This document shows, piece by piece, positions 14,959 through 21,517 of a stretch of DNA of 22,113 nucleotides (the stretch's first letter is position 1; every line of letters starts with the position of its first letter). The translations under genes and the position numbers were made by a program. The stretch spans positions 1-22,113 of the forward strand of contig JABSQY010000020.1 of assembly GCA_013215525.1 (NCBI GenBank), read 5' to 3'. This stretch comes from Nanoarchaeales archaeon. GTDB lineage: Archaea > Nanobdellota > Nanobdellia > Woesearchaeales > UBA583. The notes under the pieces are model-generated. The model worked only from the letters and a program-made list of their open reading frames with translations, was not told the DNA's origin and did not search any database.

Positions 14959-14970
14959 TTTAACTATTTA
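14952..14970. terminator. Terminator hairpin overlapping the Nudix stop codon
   Basis: TAAATAGTT, T, AACTATTTA: a 9-bp stem containing the TAG stop (14956-14958), followed by a T-rich tract (14971-14980). Confidence 0.5.
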
Positions 14971-15009
14971 TTTTTATTTTTAATTAATAAATTAATCATA
15001 TTCTAAATG

Positions 15010-15018
15010 TTTATAAAA
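15010..15018 (+). promoter_or_regulatory. TATA box of the broken ychF copy
   Basis: TTTATAAAA, identical to the box of intact ychF and centred 25 bases before the copy's ATG at 15039, so the fragment may still be transcribed. Confidence 0.5.
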
Positions 15019-15038
15019 TAAGAAATACAAATTATAAT

Positions 15039-15113
15039 ATGATTATTGGTATAGTAGGAAAACCTAATGTTGGGAAGTCAGCATTTCAAGAAATTTTCTA
15101 CGAAAATTTCTAA
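15039..15113 (+). pseudogene. Truncated ychF start (24 codons)
   Basis: It encodes MIIGIVGKPNVGKSAF, identical to YchF residues 1-16 with the complete P-loop, then eight residues from the inserted hairpin element and a TAA at 15111-15113. It cannot form a GTPase domain. It may be a dead fragment, or its leaderless transcript may run through the two hairpins into intact ychF as a leader. Synonymous-only divergence suggests it came from a once-functional coding copy. Confidence 0.75.
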
Positions 15114-15143
15114 GCCGTTGTGAAATCGAAGAGTTTCACAAAG
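15087..15143. repeat. 57-bp double-hairpin insert inside the ychF fragment
   Basis: The insert splits homology to ychF within a T-run. It holds a 10-bp perfect stem at 15089-15111 (AGAAATTTTC, TAC, GAAAATTTCT), the spacer AAGCCG, and an 8-bp perfect stem at 15118-15141 (TTGTGAAA, 8-base loop, TTTCACAA). A single T may be duplicated at the junction. It has no coding capacity and no second copy in the window; it resembles a small palindromic mobile element, which is inference. Confidence 0.6.
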
Positions 15144-15186
15144 TTTTAGAAGTTTAACAAGTATAAAAAACAAAAAATTCTAAATG

Positions 15187-15195
15187 TTTATAAAA
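15187..15195 (+). promoter_or_regulatory. TATA box of ychF
   Basis: TTTATAAAA centred 25 bases before ATG 15216; predicts a leaderless mRNA. Confidence 0.6.
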
Positions 15196-15215
15196 TAAGA
15201 AATATAGTTTATAAT

Positions 15216-16409
15216 ATGATTATTGGTATAGTAGGAAAACCAAATGTAGGAAAGTCCGCATTTTTTAGAAGTTTAACTTTAGCTGACGCGGAATCAGGAG
15301 ATTTTCCGTTTACAACTATTGATCCTAATTCTGCGATTGGATATGTAAAGATTAAAGACCCAGCTCTTGATTTTGATAAACATTCTAATCCACGTGATGG
15401 ATTTGTTTTAGGTGATTGGAGATTTGCTCCAATTGAGATTATTGATGTTGCAGGACTTGTGCCTGGTGCTCATGAAGGTAAAGGTTTAGGAAATAAATTT
15501 TTAGATGATTTAAGACAAGCTGACGCGTTAATTCATGTGATTGATTTGTCTGGTGGAACTAATGAGAAAGGTGAAAAGGTTGAAATTAATTCATACAACC
15601 CTGCTAATGATATTAAGTTTTTAGAGGAAGAGTTAGATCATTGGTTTTTGAATGTTTTAAAGAAAAATTGGTTAAATATTGAAAAGAAATTTCGTCAACA
15701 AGATATGAAGTTAGAGGATGCATTAAATACAGTACTTTCTGGTTTAAATATTTCACTTGATGATATTTATGCTGCTTGTTTAGAGTTAAAATTAGATAAA
15801 ACAAATGCGTCTGAGAATGTGTTTGAACTTGCTCAAAAGTTAAGACAGTTATCAAAACCTATGATTATTGCGGCTAATAAGTGTGATGTTTTAATGGAAG
15901 ATAATTTATGGGAAAAGAAACTTAATTCTTTAAAAGAACAATTTCCTAATTATTTAATTATTCCAATTTTAGCTCAGTATGAAGCTAATGTTAAGACTGC
16001 ATCAAAGGCTGGACTTCTTGATTATATCCCTGGAGATGTTTCTTTTTCTGTTACTGATGAAAGTAAGTTAAATGATGCTCAAAAAGCTGGACTTGCTCAA
16101 ATTGATAAAGTTATGAAGAAGATGAATGGGAGTGGAGTTCAACAATGTTTGGATGCTGCTGTTTTTGATTTATTAAAATTAAAACCTATTTTTCCTGGTG
16201 GAAGTAAGTTAGAAGATAGTAAGGGAAATACTTTGCCAGATTGTTTTTTAATGAAAGAAGATGCTACTGCGTTAGATTTTGCTTATAGATTACATACGGA
16301 TTTTGGAAAGTATTTTATTAAAGCTATTGATATTAAAACTAAGATGATGGTTGGTAAAGATCATTCTTTGAAGTTTGGTGATATTGTAGAAATCGTTTCT
16401 GGAAAGTAA
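15216..16409 (+). CDS. ychF: YchF/OLA1-family GTPase (archaeal type)
   Basis: 397 residues, normal for the archaeal COG0012 family. G1 is GKPNVGKS (7-14), G3 is DVAGL (77-81) and G4 is NKCD (221-224). The G4 is a canonical N-K-x-D, so GTP rather than ATP preference is expected, unlike bacterial YchF and human OLA1. A helical insert spans about 125-215 and a C-terminal TGS domain about 320-397 (ATALDFAYRLHTDFGKYF...LKFGDIVEIVSGK). The family associates with ribosomes and translation or stress control. The start is fixed by the TATA box and the P-loop. A broken copy of its promoter and first codons lies just upstream. Confidence 0.95.
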   Translation: MIIGIVGKPNVGKSAFFRSLTLADAESGDFPFTTIDPNSAIGYVKIKDPALDFDKHSNPRDGFVLGDWRFAPIEIIDVAGLVPGAHEGKGLGNKFLDDLRQADALIHVIDLSGGTNEKGEKVEINSYNPANDIKFLEEELDHWFLNVLKKNWLNIEKKFRQQDMKLEDALNTVLSGLNISLDDIYAACLELKLDKTNASENVFELAQKLRQLSKPMIIAANKCDVLMEDNLWEKKLNSLKEQFPNYLIIPILAQYEANVKTASKAGLLDYIPGDVSFSVTDESKLNDAQKAGLAQIDKVMKKMNGSGVQQCLDAAVFDLLKLKPIFPGGSKLEDSKGNTLPDCFLMKEDATALDFAYRLHTDFGKYFIKAIDIKTKMMVGKDHSLKFGDIVEIVSGK

Positions 16410-16424
16410 GAGCTTTTATCATTT

Positions 16425-16446
16425 ATTTCAAATTTTAATTTGAAAT
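16425..16446. terminator. Hairpin downstream of ychF
   Basis: ATTTCAAATT, TT, AATTTGAAAT: a 10-bp perfect stem 16 bases after the ychF stop, followed by a T-rich run. Confidence 0.5.
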
Positions 16447-16458
16447 TCTATTTTTTAT

Positions 16459-16481
16459 TTTTTCGCTAAATTTGCGAAAAA
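16459..16481. terminator. Second hairpin downstream of ychF
   Basis: TTTTTCGC, TAAATTT, GCGAAAAA: an 8-bp stem with a G/C centre. A third, imperfect one (TTGAAATTAA...TTAATTTTCAA, 16524-16545) lies at the end of the opposing pseudogene. Together they separate two convergent genes. Confidence 0.45.
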
Positions 16482-16547
16482 GATTAATATTAATTAGTTT
16501 AATTTTATCCATTTATCGCGTTTTTGAAATTAAATTAATTTTCAATT

Positions 16548-17060
16548 TTATTTTATTTGTTTATCAAAATTATCCATTGTTTTTTCCATATTTTCAATTC
16601 CTTTTTTAGTTTCAGGTGAAAAATCAATTAAATAAACTTTTTTTGTTTTATTTGAGTATAGAGCTTGTAAATCAATATTATTTATTTTTAAATTAAGTTC
16701 TAATTTTTATAGTTTATCAATTTCTTTTCTAAATAATTTGTTCATAAATTCTGGAGATAAGTTTTGTGAGTATCTGTATAACATTTTAGAATCTTCGACA
16801 AATTCCATAACTAAAATATCTACTATTTCACCGTTTAATTTTCCTTTAGCAATTCCAATATATTTTGGAGTTGAAATTCCATTTCTTCTTAATAAATTAC
16901 CAATTTCTAAATCATTTTTTAATTCCTCAATATCATCAAATTTTGATACTTTTGCAATTAATTTATTTTTTCCAATTATTTTGTGAAGTTGTGAGTACAT
17001 TCCTAAGTTCTCACAAGTATTTTCAAGTTCATAAATTTTAGAGTTAAATAATTTAAACAT
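16548..17060 (-). pseudogene. Kinase-fold protein interrupted by an in-frame stop
   Basis: From ATG 17060 the frame encodes 117 residues ending FRKEIDKL, then TAA at 16707-16709, then the same frame continues 53 codons to TAA at 16548-16550. The first part resembles a kinase N-lobe: NKLIAKVSKFDD (beta-3 Lys region), DLEIGNLLRRNGISTPKYIG (helix C) and VDILVMEFVED (hinge). The part after the stop reads NNIDLQALYSNKTKKVYLIDFSPE, where L-I-D-F fits the DFG region and N-I-D-L-Q a degenerate catalytic loop with Tyr replacing the usual Asn. Both halves are intact with no frameshift, so a single nonsense change split the gene. I cannot name the subfamily; possibly a pseudokinase even before the stop. 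Confidence 0.65.
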
Positions 17061-17131
17061 ATAGAATAAATAAATTTAAATATGTATATAAAATTATTGT
17101 ATTATTAAATAAATTAAGTAAAATAAAAAAA

Positions 17132-17386
17132 TTATAAATTTGATAAATATGAAATTCCATAAATCATAATATATGTAATTATTATTATAAAAATTATTAT
17201 TTTTAAAATAATTAAATTTTGAGATTGAAAATTTCTTTTTAGAATTTTTTTTGAAGGTAGACTATAATAAACTTGATTAATATCACTTAACTTATAACCT
17301 GCACCCGTTAGAGCTTGTACTATTTGAGATTTAGTATAATCTCGTTTATATTCTAAAATATATTTTCTAATATTTTCTTTTGGCAT
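17132..17386 (-). CDS. Small protein with N-terminal helical domain and C-terminal membrane helix
   Basis: 84 residues. IRKYILEYKRDYTKSQIVQALTGAGYKLSDINQVYYSL (about 6-43, written here as seen in two helices with a Y-T-K-S-Q turn) resembles the short UBA-like or winged-helix repeats common at the N-terminus of small membrane proteins in DPANN archaea. A basic linker and one hydrophobic helix (about 58-80) follow. Four bases after the upstream 87-residue gene, so co-transcribed. No function can be assigned. Confidence 0.6.
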   Translation of the reverse strand: MPKENIRKYILEYKRDYTKSQIVQALTGAGYKLSDINQVYYSLPSKKILKRNFQSQNLIILKIIIFIIIITYIMIYGISYLSNL

Positions 17387-17390
17387 TTTT

Positions 17391-17654
17391 TTAATTTAAC
17401 ATCATAAAGTAACTAAACATTAGTCCTAGCCCACCTAAAAATATAAAGGATGCTCCTGCGAAGTATACTGCGATGTTTGCAAGCTCGTTTGTGTGCGTAT
17501 ATTTACGTACTTTGTCTTCTGCTATATATAATCCTACTAATGATAGGAAAAATCCAATTATTAATCCTAGGTAATTTAATAAAACTATATTTAAAAATCC
17601 AAGTACTGAAAGGATTAAGGATAGTTTTGCTTCAAGTTTAAAATCTCTTTTCAT
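17391..17654 (-). CDS. Small multi-helix membrane protein, unknown function
   Basis: 87 residues with two to three hydrophobic helices: LSLILSVLGFLNIVLLNYLG, LIIGFFLSLVGLYIAED and, after a polar loop (KVRKYTHTNELA), a C-terminal helix around AVYFAGASFIFLGGLGLMF. The pattern resembles short DUF4190-like membrane proteins but I cannot confirm a family. A TATA-like AAATATAAAA (about 17672-17681) sits about 25 bases before ATG 17654. First gene of a pair, divergent from the thermosome gene across a 131-base shared promoter region. Confidence 0.6.
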   Translation of the reverse strand: MKRDFKLEAKLSLILSVLGFLNIVLLNYLGLIIGFFLSLVGLYIAEDKVRKYTHTNELANIAVYFAGASFIFLGGLGLMFSYFMMLN

Positions 17655-17756
17655 ATTATTTTATAATATATTTTATATTTAAGCATTTGTCTTTAAACAT
17701 AAGTGATGAATTTGGCAGATATAAGTATTTAAAAATTATATTATTATTTAACAAAG

Positions 17757-17765
17757 TTTATATAT
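17757..17765 (+). promoter_or_regulatory. TATA box of the thermosome gene
   Basis: TTTATATAT centred 25 bases before ATG 17786, predicting a leaderless mRNA. Confidence 0.6.
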
Positions 17766-17785
17766 GATATTGTCCCTATATAATT

Positions 17786-19372
17786 ATGACAAACCAAAAC
17801 AATAATGTGCTTGATGAGAATTCTACTCGAACTTCTGGGAGTACTGCTTTAAATTCTAATATTTCTGCTGCAATTGCTGTTGCTGATATTGTAAAAACTA
17901 CATTAGGTCCAATGGGAATGGATAAGATGTTAATTGATTCTTATGGAAATTGCGTAATTACAAATGATGGAGTTAAAATTCTACAAGAGATGGATATTGA
18001 ACATCCTGGAGCTAAATTACTTGTAGGAGTTGCAAAAACTCAGGAATCAGAAGTTGGAGATGGAACTACATCAGCTGTGATTTTGTCTGGAGAGTTGTTA
18101 TCCGCTGCACGTACTCTTGTTAATCGAAAGATACACCCTACTGCAATTACTCGAAGTTATAAGGTTGGACTTGATAAAGCTATTTCTATTCTTGAGAATG
18201 AGAGTGTAGTTATTAATCCGAAAAATAAAAAATTAATTCTTGATATTTGCAATACTGCAATGACTGGAAAGATTGCCGAGTTTTCTAAGGAAACTTTATC
18301 TGTTATGATTTATGATGCAATTATGAAAGTTGTTGAAGATGATAATATTTCTTCAAATAAAATTAAGATTCAAAAGTCAGTTGGTGGTGATATCTCTGAT
18401 TCTTATTTAGTTGATGGAATTGTTTTAGATAAAAATCCTGCAAATGTTAATATGCCTGCTGTGATTTCAAATGCTAAAGTTCTTGTGTGTGATTTTGCTC
18501 TTGAAGTTCGAGAGTTAGATAATGATGCGAAGTTAAATATTGGTTCTGTAGTTGAGTATGAGAAATTTTTAGAAAATGAACAAAAGTATTTGTTAAGTAT
18601 TGTAAATAAAATTTGCGAGATTGGAACTTCTGTTGTAATTTGTCAAAAAGGTATTGATGATAATGTTGCATATCATTTAGCTAAACAAGGTATACTTGCA
18701 ATCCGTCGTACACGTAAATCAGATATTGAAAGATTAAATTTAGTTACTGGGAAAAAAGTTATTAATAATTTAGAAGATATTGAAAAATCAAATTTAGGAA
18801 ATGTGAAGTCTGTTAAAGTTATTAAAATTTTAAAAGAAAATTATATTTTTATGGAAGGTTTTGAAAGTTCAAATTGTGTTACTTTATTTCTAAAAGGAAG
18901 TACTGAACATGTTCTTGATGAATTAGAGAGAGCAATTGATGATAGTATTGGTGATGTGAATTCTGTTTTAAAGTCTAAAAAAATTGTTGCAGGTGGTGGA
19001 GCGATTGAGTTTGAGTTATCTAGGCAGTTAACTGATTTTTCTAAAACTTTTATTGGTAAAGAACAGTTAATTTTGGAAGCGTATGCGAAATCTTTTTTAG
19101 TGATTCCTAAAGTTTTGTGTGAGAATTCTGGGTTTGATGAGATTGATACAATTTCAGAACTTACTGCGTTACATGAGAAAGGAAAAAGTAAGAGTGGATT
19201 GAACTGTTTTTCTGGTGTTGTTAATGATACGTTAAAGGAAAAAATTGTTGAACCTATTAATGTTAAAATGCAGGCGATTAAGTCTGCTACTGAGATTAGT
19301 TCAATGATTTTACGTATTGATGATGTTATAGCAGCAAAACAGATTTCTGAAACTAATTCTTCTGAGAATTAG
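17786..19372 (+). CDS. ths: Thermosome subunit (group II chaperonin)
   Basis: 528 residues. TLGPMGMDKMLIDSYGN (39-55), TNDGVKIL (59-66), GDGTTSAVILSGELL (91-105), the catalytic Asp in DDSIGD (about D386) and AGGGAIEFELSRQL (402-415) are the ATP-site and hinge motifs of archaeal/eukaryotic chaperonins. SSMILRIDDVIAAK closes the equatorial domain. NDGVKILQEMDIEHP replaces the more usual NDGATIL. It lacks the Gly/Met-rich tail common in other thermosomes and ends in a short acidic/Ser tail. It would form the ring that folds cytoplasmic proteins. It is the only chaperonin gene in view. Leaderless; an intrinsic terminator overlaps its stop. Confidence 0.95.
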   Translation: MTNQNNNVLDENSTRTSGSTALNSNISAAIAVADIVKTTLGPMGMDKMLIDSYGNCVITNDGVKILQEMDIEHPGAKLLVGVAKTQESEVGDGTTSAVILSGELLSAARTLVNRKIHPTAITRSYKVGLDKAISILENESVVINPKNKKLILDICNTAMTGKIAEFSKETLSVMIYDAIMKVVEDDNISSNKIKIQKSVGGDISDSYLVDGIVLDKNPANVNMPAVISNAKVLVCDFALEVRELDNDAKLNIGSVVEYEKFLENEQKYLLSIVNKICEIGTSVVICQKGIDDNVAYHLAKQGILAIRRTRKSDIERLNLVTGKKVINNLEDIEKSNLGNVKSVKVIKILKENYIFMEGFESSNCVTLFLKGSTEHVLDELERAIDDSIGDVNSVLKSKKIVAGGGAIEFELSRQLTDFSKTFIGKEQLILEAYAKSFLVIPKVLCENSGFDEIDTISELTALHEKGKSKSGLNCFSGVVNDTLKEKIVEPINVKMQAIKSATEISSMILRIDDVIAAKQISETNSSEN

Positions 19373-19374
19373 TT
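19351..19374 (+). terminator. Intrinsic terminator overlapping the thermosome stop
   Basis: AACTAATTCT, TCTG, AGAATTAGTT: a perfect 10-bp stem with a 4-base loop that contains the last codons and the TAG stop (19370-19372), followed directly by a long T-rich run (19375-19386). Confidence 0.65.
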
Positions 19375-19401
19375 TTATTTTTTATTATAAAATCACAAAT
19401 G

Positions 19402-19410
19402 TATTTAAAT
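19402..19410 (+). promoter_or_regulatory. TATA box of the HAD hydrolase gene
   Basis: TATTTAAAT centred 25 bases before ATG 19431. Confidence 0.5.
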
Positions 19411-19430
19411 AATAAAAAATATTTATTATT

Positions 19431-20135
19431 ATGATTAAACAAAATAAAATTTATTTTTTTGATATTGATGAAACTATATTTAATACTCATAAATTTAATA
19501 AAAATGCAATTGATGTTATTTTTGATTTTATTATTGAAAGTGGAGTACATATTTCTAAACCTGAATTACTTAAATTTTATTTTGAAGTTTATGAGGAGAT
19601 TAAAACAAGTCCAAGTAAGATGGCAGCATATGTTTTAAAATTATCTCAAAAATTTCCAAAAGAATTTTCTGGACTTAAACAAATTAAAAAGTTAGAGAAT
19701 GAATGTGATGAAAAATTTAAAAATTTTATGACTACAAATTTGCGTGATTTTATATATCCTAGAGTGAAAGATACGTTAGATAAATTAAAAGAACAAGGTT
19801 TTAAATTAGGAGTTATTTCACAAGGAGATTTAAAAATACAACGTTCTAAGTTTGATAGTTTAGGTGTAACTGATTTATTTGAGAAAGATTTATTATTTTT
19901 TTATGAGAAAAAAACACTTGAAAAATATAAAATAGTTTATGATAAAGTTTTAGAAAAATATTCTGGTTTTGAATTGCTTATGGTTGGTGATCGTGAGAAT
20001 TTAGATATAATCATGTCACGTGATGCTGGGTTTAGTCCAATTAGGATTGTTGGTAGTGGAAAGTATTCAAAAGTTAAAGAGTTTTCTGATTATGAAAGTT
20101 ATAAGGATTTTACTGAGTTTTATCAAAGTTTATAA
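19431..20135 (+). CDS. HAD-superfamily hydrolase
   Basis: 234 residues with the four HAD motifs: I, D11-I-D13 (FFDIDETIFNTH); II, S130 in GVISQGD; III, Lys in YEKKTLEKYK (about 160-165); IV, GDRENLD with D187 and D192. A helical cap (about 18-110) sits between motifs I and II, as in C1-capped phosphatases such as phosphoglycolate phosphatase and haloacid dehalogenase relatives. Nucleophile D11 and acid D13 point to a phosphohydrolase. The substrate is unknown. It follows the thermosome terminator with its own TATA box, so it is not part of the chaperonin transcript. Confidence 0.85.
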   Translation: MIKQNKIYFFDIDETIFNTHKFNKNAIDVIFDFIIESGVHISKPELLKFYFEVYEEIKTSPSKMAAYVLKLSQKFPKEFSGLKQIKKLENECDEKFKNFMTTNLRDFIYPRVKDTLDKLKEQGFKLGVISQGDLKIQRSKFDSLGVTDLFEKDLLFFYEKKTLEKYKIVYDKVLEKYSGFELLMVGDRENLDIIMSRDAGFSPIRIVGSGKYSKVKEFSDYESYKDFTEFYQSL

Positions 20136-20167
20136 TTTTTTAATTATTTAATGTTTATTTTAAAATG

Positions 20168-20204
20168 AATAAGATTTAAATATAGCTTATGTTTAAATCT
20201 TATT
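20168..20204. promoter_or_regulatory. Long inverted repeat upstream of hjc
   Basis: AATAAGATTTAAA (20168-20180) and TTTAAATCTTATT (20192-20204) are perfect complements. The inner bases extend the stem by three more pairs and one T-G pair, leaving a GCT loop. Each arm contains a TTTAAAT TATA-like core, so it may be promoter/operator DNA as well as a terminator for the HAD gene. Confidence 0.5.
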
Positions 20205-20256
20205 ATGTTAAGTTAAACCCTTAACTACAAACCAAAAATAAGTAAATGTCAAAACA

Positions 20257-20331
20257 ATGTTTAGAAATTTAGATACAGATTCTCCAATGGAGAATGGTAC
20301 CATTTTTATCATTCGTAGACACTCACGATAA
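20257..20331 (+). CDS. Possible 24-codon leader peptide before hjc
   Basis: ATG 20257 opens a frame MFRNLDTDSPMENG ending RRHSR and TAA at 20329-20331, three bases before the hjc ATG. It is in a different frame from hjc and spans both leader hairpins. Its composition (Arg, His, Asp) is less Lys/Asn-biased than neighbours. No family match; coding status uncertain. Confidence 0.3.
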   Translation: MFRNLDTDSPMENGTIFIIRRHSR

Positions 20332-20337
20332 AAATGG
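20279..20337 (+). promoter_or_regulatory. Structured hjc leader: two hairpins, one holding the start codon
   Basis: Hairpin 1: ATTCTCC, AAT, GGAGAAT (20279-20295). Hairpin 2: CCATTTTTATC (20300-20310) pairs perfectly over 11 bp with GATAAAAATGG (20327-20337), which contains the hjc ATG. A smaller one, AGTTAA, ACCC, TTAACT, is at 20211-20226. The start codon would be hidden when hairpin 2 is folded. Confidence 0.5.
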
Positions 20338-20741
20338 CAAGATTTATAAGAAACAAAAAAGCAAAAGGTACAGCAGGAGAGAATGAATTAATTCACATGT
20401 TTTGGGAGTTAGGAAATTGGGTTTGTGTACGTGTTGCAGGTTCCGGTTCTACACAATTCCCTGCGCCAGATTTACTTGCATCAAATGGATTTAAAAAGTT
20501 AGTTATGGAAATTAAGGTTGTAAATTCTACTAAAAAATATTTTACTCGACAAGAAGTTAAAGATTTAGAATATTTTGGAGAAAAGTTTGGTGCTGAGAGT
20601 TGGGTTGGTGTAAAGTTTGAAGGTGGGCAGTGGTTTTTTATGCCAACATCAGAACTTGAAGAAACTAAAGGAGAAAATTATGTTGTAACGTTAATTGAAA
20701 TGAAAAGGAAAGGATTTACTTTTGAAGAACTTACTCAATAA
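20334..20741 (+). CDS. hjc: Holliday junction resolvase Hjc
   Basis: 135 residues, the usual Hjc size. The nuclease motif is complete: E16 in KGTAGENEL, RVAGSGST (33-40), D46 in FPAPDLLA, and E59-x-K61 in VMEIKV. Hjc dimers cut four-way DNA junctions during archaeal recombination and fork repair. The start is fixed by an in-frame TAG five codons upstream. Unlike most genes here it has a long, structured leader (about 110-130 bases if the TATA-like elements at 20175-20197 are used). The alkyltransferase gene follows after one base, making a DNA repair pair. Confidence 0.95.
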   Translation: MARFIRNKKAKGTAGENELIHMFWELGNWVCVRVAGSGSTQFPAPDLLASNGFKKLVMEIKVVNSTKKYFTRQEVKDLEYFGEKFGAESWVGVKFEGGQWFFMPTSELEETKGENYVVTLIEMKRKGFTFEELTQ

Positions 20742-20742
20742 A

Positions 20743-21087
20743 ATGAAAAGTGATAATAAAAATAAAGATGAAACGTTTGCGACAAAGTGTTACGAACTTT
20801 TAAAAAAAGTTCCACGTGGAAAGGTTACAACTTATAGAGAGCTTGCACACGGTTTGAATTGTAGAGCGTATCGAGCAGTTGGAAGTGCTATGAATAAAAA
20901 CCCTCACGATACTGATGATGTGCCTTGTCATAGAGTTGTGAATGCGAACGGTGATGTTGGTGGTTTTGCTTGGGAACCTGAATTAAAAATTAGTCGATTA
21001 AAAAGTGAAGGAGTTGAAGTTTATAAAAATTCCAAAGGAATTTTAAAGATTAAAGATTTTAAAGATAGATTATTTGTGTTTGAATAA
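20743..21087 (+). CDS. ogt: Methylated-DNA--protein-cysteine methyltransferase (alkyltransferase domain)
   Basis: 114 residues, only the C-terminal DNA-binding/active-site domain of the MGMT/Ogt family. The acceptor is C62 in DVPCHRVV. RGKVTTYRELA (25-35) is the usual helix-turn-helix entry and RAVGSAMNKNP (44-54) carries the flipping Arg. It takes an alkyl group from O6-alkylguanine and is used up in the reaction. It could instead be an alkyltransferase-like protein, but those replace the Cys with Trp or Ala, and here Cys is present. I chose ATG 20743, one base after the hjc stop, over an in-frame TTG at 20722. Confidence 0.92.
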   Translation: MKSDNKNKDETFATKCYELLKKVPRGKVTTYRELAHGLNCRAYRAVGSAMNKNPHDTDDVPCHRVVNANGDVGGFAWEPELKISRLKSEGVEVYKNSKGILKIKDFKDRLFVFE

Positions 21088-21111
21088 AAGTTATTTTCTT
21101 AAAATAACTTT
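21087..21111. terminator. Bidirectional terminator hairpin after the alkyltransferase
   Basis: AAAGTTATTTT, CTT, AAAATAACTTT: an 11-bp perfect stem at the convergent end of the alkyltransferase gene and the transketolase remnant, with a T-run on the + strand. Confidence 0.55.
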
Positions 21112-21517
21112 TTTAACTGCTTTTACAATAGCATTTGTACTAACGCCATATTTTTTAAGTAATTCGTAACCGCTACCACTTTCTCCAAAGGTATTTTGTA
21201 CACCTACAAATTCTTGTGGAGTTGGATGTTTTCTTGATAAAACTTCTGATACAGCTGAACCCATCCCACCATTAATTTGATGTTCTTCTGCTGTTACAAT
21301 TGCTCCAGTTAGTTTTGCATATTTTACAATCGCATTTATATCAATTGGTGAAATTGTGTGTAAATTCATAACTGTTGCATTTATGTTATCGGCTAGTAAA
21401 ATTTCTTTTGCTTCTAACGCGAATTGAACAGCAAGCCCGCACGCAATGATTAATACATCATCTTCTGAATCTAAAATATTTACTTTACTTATTTTTCTAT
21501 TACAATAGAGTTCTTTT
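21091..21517 (-). pseudogene. 5'-truncated transketolase C-terminal domain
   Basis: The frame is open from just after a TAA at 21518-21520 to a stop at 21091. It reads KVNILDSEDDVLIIACGLAVQ, then ALEAKEILLADNINATVMN, LHTISPID, GAIVTAEEHQINGGMGSAV and GVQNTFGESGSGYELLKKYG. This is the C-terminal regulatory domain of transketolase subunit B (compare the usual V-x-D/N-M-H-T-I-K-P-I-D and E-E-H-x-I-x-G-G-L-G-S-A-V). The thiamine-diphosphate pyrimidine domain and any start codon are missing; the only ATG (21369) is inside the domain, and no promoter precedes it. The break lies next to the promoter of the following divergent gene. A remnant of a deleted gene. Confidence 0.8.

Larger units (their letters stand above)
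15000..15158 (+). repeat. Partial tandem duplicate of the ychF promoter and 5' coding end
   Basis: Bases 15001-15086 match 15178-15263 at a constant offset of 177, including the TATA box, the ATG and the first 16 codons. After a 57-bp insert, 15144-15158 matches 15263-15277, so the original duplicated unit was about 100 bp. The four differences in the coding part are all synonymous third-position changes. The left boundary is sharp just before TTCTAAATG; the right boundary is sharp after AGTTTAAC. Confidence 0.85.

Noticed and set aside
17701..17730. GTGATGA resembling a C box of a C/D guide RNA
   Set aside because: No D, C' or D' box at suitable distance, and it lies in a promoter region between divergent genes.
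20722..20742. TTG start for the alkyltransferase inside hjc
   Set aside because: ATG 20743 directly follows the hjc stop and gives the normal domain start; the extra residues are not conserved in type.
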